Shown: piece after piece, positions 5,866 through 11,206 of the stretch
Layout: each line of letters begins with the position of its first letter
How positions within the stretch are numbered: position 1 is the first letter of the stretch
The notes under the pieces: generated by a model
Database searches by the model: none
Told to the model about the DNA's origin: nothing
Seen by the model: only the letters and a program-made list of their open reading frames with translations
Program-made: the position numbers and the translations under genes
DNA from: Candidatus Omnitrophota bacterium
GTDB lineage: Bacteria > Omnitrophota > Koll11 > Zapsychrales > Fredricksoniimonadaceae
DNA length: 12,069 nucleotides
Reading direction: 5' to 3'
Assembly (NCBI GenBank): GCA_023247595.1
Contig: JAHFGF010000031.1
Span: 1-12,069 of the forward strand

Positions 5866-7371
5866 TCAGTACCACGCCGAAACAAGCGGTTTTCCGCCGG
5901 GCGTCTGATCAATGCACACATGCTTGGAATTCGTAAATTCTAACAGGCCTTCTTTTCCCAACTCGCGTCCGAACCCGCTTTGCTTATATCCGCCAAATGG
6001 TGTTTCATTGGCGAAATTGCCGTACGTATTAATCCACACCGTTCCGCAACGCAACCGACGCGCGATGCGATTGGCTTTATCCATATCCTTGCTCCAGACC
6101 ATCGCCGCCAAACCGTATTTGGAATCATTGGCGATCGCAACCGCCTGCTCTTCTGTTTTGAACCGGATCACAGACAGAATGGGTCCAAAGGCCTCTTCCT
6201 GGGCGATCGTCATGGCATTGTCCACGTCAGTAAAAACAGTCGGTTCAATGTAAAATCCTTGGGCGATTGAGTCATCATCCAAATCTGGGACTTTTCCTCC
6301 GCATAAAAGCGTGGCCCCTTCTTTTTCACCGCGTTCGATAAAAGCCAAAAGTTGATCGCGATGCTGACGGCTGATCACAGGACCGAATTCCGTCTGAAAA
6401 TCGATCGCGTTACCAATGTGTAACGTTTTTGCGCGTTCAACCAATTTGCTGACAAAAGAATCATAGATTGGGTCTTCAACTAATAATCGTGATCCTGCGG
6501 CGCACATCTGCCCCTGATTCATAAAGATCGCGCTTAACGCGCCTCCCAAGGCCGCATCCATGTCGCAGTCAGCACAAACAATATTTGCGGACTTTCCACC
6601 CAACTCCAAAACAAGTTTCTTGGTTGTTGAGGAAGCCAGACGCATCACTTCTTTTCCGGTTTCGGTTCCGCCGGAGAAACTCACCATATCGACATCGGCA
6701 TGGGCAACTAATTCCACACCTGCCTGAGCGCGGCTACTGGTCAGAATACTAAGCGCCCCGTCGAATAATCCAGCCTGGGCGATCAACTGCCCCAAACGAA
6801 TAATCGATAAACTGGCGAGCGGTGAAGGCTTCAAGATAACATTGTTTCCGCATAACAATGCAGGTGCGATCTTCCACGCCGCCATGATGAGTGGATAATT
6901 CCACGGAATAATGGCCGCGACAACACCCACCGGTTCACGTTCAATCATCGACAAGGACGGCGAAGTCACCGCAATAAGCTCGTTATTTAAAAAATCAATG
7001 ACGTTACTAAAATGTTCAAACGTATCGGCAGCCGTCGGGATATCGATAAACGTGGTTTGCTTGATCGTCTTTCCGCAATCGAGCGATTCCAACTCAGCTA
7101 ATTCCTTGGCGTGTTCACGGATTAATTGCGCAACCGCCCTTAAATCACGTGTGCGCTTCTGAAAATCGATTTTGCCTTGACTCCACTGCACATCAAAATT
7201 CGTACGCGCTGCTGCGACAGCCTGATAAACATCTTCTGTTGAGGCATCCGAAATCCGCGCGATGACTTCCCCGGTTGAAGGGTTGATGGCATCGAAACAT
7301 TCGCCACCTCGAGCCGGAGTATTTTTACCGCCAATGAGCAAATCGAATGTTTGAATGGTTTGATTATTCAT
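5866..7371 (-). CDS. NAD(P)-dependent aldehyde dehydrogenase, betaine-aldehyde-DH type
   Basis: A 501-residue enzyme of the ALDH superfamily that oxidises an aldehyde to the acid. Numbered from the chosen ATG, it has the oxyanion Asn in PWNYP (Asn158), Lys181 in LKPSP, the general base Glu256 in LELGGK, the nucleophile Cys290 in NQGQMCAAGSR, and EEAFGP near 392-397. All catalytic residues are present. Where NAD-preferring relatives often have Glu after the cofactor lysine, this one has Pro (KPSP), so NADP use is possible. I chose the ATG at 7371, five bases after the upstream stop; a TTG at 7380 overlapping that stop would add three residues. It follows the aldolase-SCP2 gene, separated only by a small secreted-protein gene, so the aldehyde released by the aldolase is a natural substrate candidate (inference). 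Confidence 0.94.
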   Translation of the reverse strand: MNNQTIQTFDLLIGGKNTPARGGECFDAINPSTGEVIARISDASTEDVYQAVAAARTNFDVQWSQGKIDFQKRTRDLRAVAQLIREHAKELAELESLDCGKTIKQTTFIDIPTAADTFEHFSNVIDFLNNELIAVTSPSLSMIEREPVGVVAAIIPWNYPLIMAAWKIAPALLCGNNVILKPSPLASLSIIRLGQLIAQAGLFDGALSILTSSRAQAGVELVAHADVDMVSFSGGTETGKEVMRLASSTTKKLVLELGGKSANIVCADCDMDAALGGALSAIFMNQGQMCAAGSRLLVEDPIYDSFVSKLVERAKTLHIGNAIDFQTEFGPVISRQHRDQLLAFIERGEKEGATLLCGGKVPDLDDDSIAQGFYIEPTVFTDVDNAMTIAQEEAFGPILSVIRFKTEEQAVAIANDSKYGLAAMVWSKDMDKANRIARRLRCGTVWINTYGNFANETPFGGYKQSGFGRELGKEGLLEFTNSKHVCIDQTPGGKPLVSAWY

Positions 7372-7376
7372 AAACC

Positions 7377-7838
7377 TCAAGGATTCTGCGGTGGTATCTT
7401 ATGACTTTTTAAACTTTTGGAACAATCTTTGCCCGATGGACACAAATAAACCCGATAAACCCAATCATTCTTTCCACCACATCCAGCGTTCACAGTAAAT
7501 CTAAAATCATTGTCTCGAAAAAATTTATAATCAGGATGTTCAACACGTAAATCCAATGTGCCGCTCTCGCCTAATAACGAAAAATAAACTTTTTGTTCAT
7601 TGTTGAAAACAATTGGTATCGCTGGTAAATTCTTACGGCCCAAATAAACACTTGCCGTTTTAATGGATTCATTACTAATCGCATCACGGACGTCAACAGC
7701 TAAAGTCGGCGAATAAAATCCCATGCATGTGTAAATTTCCTCACATAGGACTTCACCTTGATAAAAAGTAACAACCAGCAGTAAAATGAGCGCGCTCGAA
7801 ATTGAGTTAACGTAATTTCTGAATTTCTTAATTTTCAA
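7377..7838 (-). CDS. Small secreted cysteine-containing protein, carboxypeptidase-regulatory-like
   Basis: A 153-residue protein with a basic N-terminus (KIKKFRNY), a hydrophobic stretch (about 13-27, including ALILLLVV), and a likely cleavage site near residues 28-33, so it is probably exported. There is a Cys at 32, but the preceding EVL is not a good lipobox. The mature part has five cysteines (32, 38, 120, 133, 139), suggesting disulfides in the periplasm or outside. DVRDAISNESIKTASVYLG (about 49-67) and LDLRVEHPDYKFF (about 95-107) recall the beta-sandwich of carboxypeptidase-regulatory-like domains; this is a weak match. The start is a TTG at 7838 with no clear ribosome binding site, and no in-frame ATG exists before the signal sequence. 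It is AT-rich and sits between aldolase and aldehyde dehydrogenase genes, where a secreted protein has no obvious job. Confidence 0.65.
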   Translation of the reverse strand: MKIKKFRNYVNSISSALILLLVVTFYQGEVLCEEIYTCMGFYSPTLAVDVRDAISNESIKTASVYLGRKNLPAIPIVFNNEQKVYFSLLGESGTLDLRVEHPDYKFFRDNDFRFTVNAGCGGKNDWVYRVYLCPSGKDCSKSLKSHKIPPQNP

Positions 7839-7859
7839 AATTTCAATCTGCCTGTTGAT

Positions 7860-8906
7860 TTATTCCACCGGCACTTCGGCCCACAGCTGAAAGATGCGAC
7901 TGCACGGCGCGTACCATTTGGAGATACGTGCAAAATCGCCGCGCAAATTCATTTTCTTTTGCGTTGTGGCCACAAACGGGTCGATTTCCCTATTAAAGAC
8001 AGCTTTCCAAACTTTTTCAGGGGCGGAAATAAGAAATTCCGCGTCCCCGTCATTGCCGACATCAATGATCTGTCCGTTTTGAAATCGAAAACTATATACT
8101 TTTCCAGTTTCATTGAGCATGACTGCCAAGTCCATATTCATTTGTGTCTTGGCCCCAAGTTCTTTTAAGGCCATGTCGTTATTTACAAGACGCACAATTT
8201 CATTGATCTGATCTTGAGCAAACAGCTTATATTTCCGCACGGGTATCCCAGCGTCCCTGTTCCCCTGCGTCCCAGTTTCTGGGGACTGGGGACTGGAAAC
8301 TGGGGAACCTGTGAACAATTTACTAATCGCCTCAATCTTCACCTGCTCCTCAAGCGTTTGAATAAAAAGGAAACAATCGAAAAGCGTTTGCCCCATGGCG
8401 ACCACGCCATGGTTTCGAAGAACCGCAATACTGTTGGATTTAAACGCCTCAATGAGCGGCGCGGCATCGGTGACGGATGGCGTTGTCTGAAGCAGGCCTC
8501 TGACTTCTCCGAGTGTAAACTTGGCTTCAAACGTGGACGGAACAAATTTTTCCTGACTTAAATAATACGCGTTGATATAGGTCGTATGGGTATGAATAAC
8601 TGCCTTAGCCTCAGGAAAATTCTTGTAAATTTCCGTATGCATGAGTTTTTCGGTGGATACTTTCCCACCCTCGAGGATTTCTCCATCCAGGCGCATCAAC
8701 ACCAGGTCGGATTCCTGCAGCATTCCAAGACATGTCCCGTGGGCTGTCAGCAAAATGACATCGTCTTGCGCGCGCGCGCTCAGATTACCATTAAGCGCGC
8801 TGGCTAAATCTTTTTCCCATAACAGCCGGCCGGTTGAAATCAACTGCTCTTTGAGCTGTTTAATTTTTTGCCGGTCTAATTTAATATTTTTTTGTGATGT
8901 ATTCAT
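7860..8906 (-). CDS. Class II aldolase/adducin domain fused to an SCP2-like domain
   Basis: A 348-residue two-domain protein. Residues 1-200 are a class II (zinc) aldolase of the FucA/AraD/adducin family: GNLSAR (40-45), the catalytic Glu86 in STEK, and metal-binding His105, His107 (IHTHT) and His166 (RNHGVV) are all present. Such enzymes cleave ketose-1-phosphates, such as fuculose-, 5-deoxyribulose- or methylthioribulose-1-phosphate, to dihydroxyacetone phosphate and an aldehyde. Residues about 230-345 resemble an SCP2 sterol/lipid-carrier domain (VNNDMALKEL, MLNETGKVYSFRF, FLISAPEKVWKAVF, MNLRGDF). Between them is a Ser/Pro-rich linker (about 200-222) encoded by a heptamer fold-back repeat. 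It overlaps the upstream isomerase-like gene by 26 bases. The fusion is unusual: SCP2 domains bind hydrophobic ligands, so it may bind a lipid-linked or apolar substrate, or serve as an oligomerisation module. The start at 8906 has only a weak ribosome binding site. Confidence 0.88.
   Translation of the reverse strand: MNTSQKNIKLDRQKIKQLKEQLISTGRLLWEKDLASALNGNLSARAQDDVILLTAHGTCLGMLQESDLVLMRLDGEILEGGKVSTEKLMHTEIYKNFPEAKAVIHTHTTYINAYYLSQEKFVPSTFEAKFTLGEVRGLLQTTPSVTDAAPLIEAFKSNSIAVLRNHGVVAMGQTLFDCFLFIQTLEEQVKIEAISKLFTGSPVSSPQSPETGTQGNRDAGIPVRKYKLFAQDQINEIVRLVNNDMALKELGAKTQMNMDLAVMLNETGKVYSFRFQNGQIIDVGNDGDAEFLISAPEKVWKAVFNREIDPFVATTQKKMNLRGDFARISKWYAPCSRIFQLWAEVPVE
8251..8308. repeat. Heptamer fold-back element 4 (GGGGACT type) inside a gene
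   Basis: On the plus strand GGGGACT, GGGGACT, GGAAACT, GGGGAAC run in strict 7-bp phase (8281-8308). The left arm carries inverse units, with GCGTCCC at 8251 and 8267 and AGTTTCT at 8274. A perfect 9-bp inverted repeat, CCCAGTTTC (8271-8279) and GAAACTGGG (8296-8304), closes a 16-bp loop. It lies within the coding region and is read in frame as a Ser/Pro/Gly-rich linker (SPVSSPQSPETG...) between the aldolase and SCP2 domains. Its base composition differs from the flanking coding sequence. Confidence 0.8.
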
Positions 8907-9366
8907 TTGCCAACCATTCGACCAAAGGACCGTAAACGCGCGTATCCTTCGCGGCTACGGCCTTACCATTAAATTTCAAAACATCTTCCTCCGGCGCCAA
9001 GAAACGTCGTCGCAAAGGCCCTTTGTAAAGATAAACCGGAACTCCATGCGTTTTCGCTAACACTCCCAAAATTAAAGACCCAATATCACATAACGCGCCG
9101 GAATCATCGTCATATTGATACGAAAGACGAACCTCTTTGACCAAATCCTTATAAAACAAAAATCCCGCCATATTATCGGCAATGATGGTGGGAATAATTT
9201 TACTTTTGGACAAAGTCTTGATCGTAGTCTGAGAAGAAAGCAAATCCGGACGCCCTTCCATCACAAAATAAGGTTCGCTTTTTTTAAAGGATTTTAAAAC
9301 ACCCTCATCAAAAATCCCGTGAACTAACCGGATGGACCGTTTTTTAAATGTCTGTGATTTTGTCAT
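8881..9366 (-). CDS. Half-length eIF2B/MtnA-family protein lacking the catalytic N-terminal half
   Basis: A roughly 161-residue protein matching only the C-terminal Rossmann-like half of the eIF2B-alpha / MtnA / ribose-1,5-bisphosphate isomerase family. The order MEGRPDLLSSQTTI, then IIPTIIADNMAGF, then ALCDIGSLILGVLAKTHGVPVYLY mirrors ETRPYFQGAKLT, QVTLVSDNAVAS and VANKIGSYQIAVCAKEFGVPVCVL in the gene just upstream. The catalytic GSDRSCANGD motif is replaced by YQYDDDSGALCD, and the domain bearing the catalytic Cys is missing, so independent isomerase activity is unlikely. It may be a regulatory or structural partner of the full-length isomerase, or a relic. I use the ATG at 9366, which follows the upstream stop by 16 bases. 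A TTG at 9381 preceded by GGGGG is an alternative, and longer starts would run into the upstream gene. It overlaps the aldolase start by 26 bases. Confidence 0.72.
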   Translation of the reverse strand: MTKSQTFKKRSIRLVHGIFDEGVLKSFKKSEPYFVMEGRPDLLSSQTTIKTLSKSKIIPTIIADNMAGFLFYKDLVKEVRLSYQYDDDSGALCDIGSLILGVLAKTHGVPVYLYKGPLRRRFLAPEEDVLKFNGKAVAAKDTRVYGPLVEWLANEYITKKY

Positions 9367-9382
9367 GCCGGCTTTTGACAAT

Positions 9383-10354
9383 TTACGCCCCCGCCTGAAT
9401 GGAAATTGTTTGGCTGATAAGTTCATGCGGCACCACATCAAATCCGGGATAAAAACCATTTACGGTTCCGGCGTGGATTTTCTTGCCTTCATAATTTAAT
9501 AATTCTTTGGCATCGCGCAATTCAATGGGAATATCGCTTCCTTTTTTAATGGTATTGGACGGCTGCGTCAGCACACAAACGGGTACTCCGAATTCTTTAG
9601 CGCAAACAGCAATTTGATAACTGCCAATTTTATTAGCCACATCACCGTTGGCACAGGAACGATCCGACCCGATGATGACACGGTTAACAAGCCCTTCCTT
9701 CATTAATGAGGCAACGGCATTATCCGAAACCAAGGTCACTTGAGCTCCCACCGCGTTTAATTCCCATGCTGTTAATTTCGCGCCTTGAAAATACGGCCTG
9801 GTTTCGGTGGCAAAAAATTTTATATTTTTATTTTCCTGTTTGCACAGTGCCGCGGCCATAGCCAACTCACCGCTGACGTTGCAATGCGTCAAAATGCTAT
9901 CACCATCCTGAATCATGGCAGCGATTTTTGAAACCCTTTCCAGACGTCGAAAACGAATCCCTTTAATAAAACCTGAGATATGCTTTTCAAGATAGCCGCG
10001 GATGTCGATATTTTCCTTAGCTGCCTTATGCGCCCAGCCGACTACAATGGAGGTCACATCAGAAAACGGAAACGTCGGACGGCTGGCATTAAGCGCTTTG
10101 GCGGTGTTTTCAACCATTTGCACCAATTGCTTATCAGCAGTATTTCGTTCCAACTCAATCAAAAACGTATTTAATACGACGAGAAATTGCCCAAAGGCGC
10201 GGGTTTTCATGTCACGAATGACCTTGACCGCTTCTGCCGTATTTTTAACAGGAATATATTTGACCTTGGCAGGAATTAAAGTCTCATCCAAGACAAATAA
10301 AACTTTATCCTTAATATACGCCGGCCAAAATAATGGTGATTCGGATGTTTTCAT
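9383..10354 (-). CDS. MtnA/eIF2B-family sugar-1-phosphate isomerase
   Basis: A 323-residue aldose-ketose isomerase of the family holding methylthioribose-1-phosphate isomerase (MtnA), ribose-1,5-bisphosphate isomerase and eIF2B-alpha. The catalytic Cys158 (LTHCNVSGELA) and Asp231 (GSDRSCANGDVANKIGSY) are both present, as are SRPT (Arg92) and ETRPYFQGAKLTAWEL with Gln190, positions known in MtnA to contact substrate, and the C-terminal FDVVPHELIS, like FDVTPPELI of MtnA. The MtnA phosphate-site motif RGAPAIG near residue 52 is changed to TRAFGQF, so substrate handling may differ. It should convert an aldose 1-phosphate to the ketose 1-phosphate, for example 5-methylthioribose-, 5-deoxyribose- or ribose-1-phosphate. 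The phosphorylase gene upstream would make such a substrate and the aldolase downstream would cleave the product. There is no clear ribosome binding site; a heptamer repeat ends just upstream. Confidence 0.86.
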   Translation of the reverse strand: MKTSESPLFWPAYIKDKVLFVLDETLIPAKVKYIPVKNTAEAVKVIRDMKTRAFGQFLVVLNTFLIELERNTADKQLVQMVENTAKALNASRPTFPFSDVTSIVVGWAHKAAKENIDIRGYLEKHISGFIKGIRFRRLERVSKIAAMIQDGDSILTHCNVSGELAMAAALCKQENKNIKFFATETRPYFQGAKLTAWELNAVGAQVTLVSDNAVASLMKEGLVNRVIIGSDRSCANGDVANKIGSYQIAVCAKEFGVPVCVLTQPSNTIKKGSDIPIELRDAKELLNYEGKKIHAGTVNGFYPGFDVVPHELISQTISIQAGA

Positions 10355-10363
10355 AATTAGATG

Positions 10364-10414
10364 TGACTGAAGACTAAAGACCTAAGACCATAGACTATTT
10401 GTCTTCGGTCTTTT
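10364..10414. repeat. Heptamer fold-back element 5 (AGACNNN type)
   Basis: Five 7-mers in unbroken phase on the plus strand: TGACTGA, AGACTAA, AGACCTA, AGACCAT, AGACTAT (10364-10398). After a short turn come two inverse units, GTCTTCG and GTCTTTT (10401-10414). AAAGACC (10376-10382) pairs with GGTCTTT (10407-10413). The element fills nearly all of the 62-bp gap between the phosphorylase and isomerase genes. A hairpin followed by a T-run would form only on the plus strand, where no gene reads, so a terminator role for this operon is doubtful. Confidence 0.8.
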
Positions 10415-10416
10415 TC

Positions 10417-11193
10417 TTATTTGCTTTCAAGTTTCTTAATTAATTCCAACGCAATCGTAATAAGCGCGCCTTCCGACATGTAATAATCCGGATTCATAAA
10501 ACCCATTTCACCGGTCATGATATTGTCGCTAACCGCAAGAATGGACACCGCCGGGATTTTATAAAGTTGGGCGATTGTTAAAAAGGCTGATGAAACCATG
10601 TCCACGCCAATGGCTCCTTGAGAAATGGCCTTATTCACATGCTCCTTGGTTTCCCGTAAAATCGCATCAGTTGTCCAGACTTTTCCTTCATGAACTTTAT
10701 TGCCCATCGGAGCAACTGCTTGTTGAGCAATTTTTGTGATGGTTTGTGTAAGGGCCGCATCCGGTTTAGTTTCGAAATCCTGTCCGACATAATAAGGCGT
10801 TACGCCGTCTCCTCTGACGCATCCTGTGGCAACAATCAAATCTCCAATTTTAACATCACTGCTTAACGCGCCGCAGCTGCCAATCCGAATTAAACATTTA
10901 ACCTGGGCATTACAGAGAATTTCCGTCGTAATGGACGTATCCGCCGCGAAGCGCCCGCCGTTAATGCCGGTGACTTTAACCCCCGCATAAGTGCCCGTAT
11001 ACATGGTGTATTCCATAAAGGAAAAATTCTTAACGGGACTTTCAATTTTTTTCATAAGTCCATCCAAACGTTCTTTAGGCCCGGGCACAATGGCGTATTT
11101 CCCGACGTCCTGAGGACGAAGCTGAACCATTCCCATCAAATCTTTTCCTGTCATATGAATATCGCGTTGCATAATTTCTGTTTGTGTCGGCAT
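10417..11193 (-). CDS. Nucleoside phosphorylase family I (PNP/MTAP/UP-like)
   Basis: A 258-residue enzyme of the PNP_UDP_1 (NP-I) family, which splits a nucleoside with phosphate into a free base and a pentose 1-phosphate. Visible family marks are the phosphate loop region PGPKERL (37-43), IRIGSCGAL with the phosphate-binding Arg103, RGDGVTPYY (127-135), TTDAILRE (174-181) and VSDN with Asp223, the general acid typical of purine-specific members. The ribose-binding motif, EMExA in purine nucleoside phosphorylases, reads DMVSS (198-202); the Glu that usually holds the ribose 2' and 3' hydroxyls is Val200, so sugar recognition may be altered. It starts at the ATG at 11193, with AAAGGG five bases upstream, 13 bases after the ligase gene. 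It precedes the isomerase gene, consistent with feeding pentose 1-phosphate into it. Confidence 0.9.
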   Translation of the reverse strand: MPTQTEIMQRDIHMTGKDLMGMVQLRPQDVGKYAIVPGPKERLDGLMKKIESPVKNFSFMEYTMYTGTYAGVKVTGINGGRFAADTSITTEILCNAQVKCLIRIGSCGALSSDVKIGDLIVATGCVRGDGVTPYYVGQDFETKPDAALTQTITKIAQQAVAPMGNKVHEGKVWTTDAILRETKEHVNKAISQGAIGVDMVSSAFLTIAQLYKIPAVSILAVSDNIMTGEMGFMNPDYYMSEGALITIALELIKKLESK

Positions 11194-11198
11194 AAAAA

Positions 11199-11204
11199 CC
11201 CTTT
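11199..11204 (-). promoter_or_regulatory. Shine-Dalgarno site of the nucleoside phosphorylase gene
   Basis: AAAGGG on the minus strand, five bases before the ATG at 11193, within the 13-bp gap after the acyl ligase gene. It indicates co-transcription with the ligase and fixes the start. Confidence 0.6.
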
Positions 11205-11206
11205 CG

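Noticed and set aside
7377..7838. Lipoprotein assignment for the small secreted protein
   Set aside because: The residues before Cys32 (EVL) do not fit a lipobox, so an ordinary signal peptide is more likely.
8641..9060. Plus-strand open frame of 139 codons
   Set aside because: It is antisense to the well-supported aldolase and half-isomerase genes and shows no family features.
8881..9459. Half isomerase as the frameshifted tail of the upstream isomerase gene
   Set aside because: The upstream protein already has its own complete C-terminal domain, so this is a separate, divergent copy and not a broken end.
200..10414. Heptamer arrays as CRISPR or tandem satellite arrays
   Set aside because: Units are 7 bp with no spacers, each array is under 80 bp and folds back on itself; no cas genes are present.
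10401..10416. Intrinsic terminator between the phosphorylase and isomerase genes
   Set aside because: The hairpin-plus-T-run geometry exists only on the plus strand, where there is no gene to terminate; on the transcribed strand no U-run follows.
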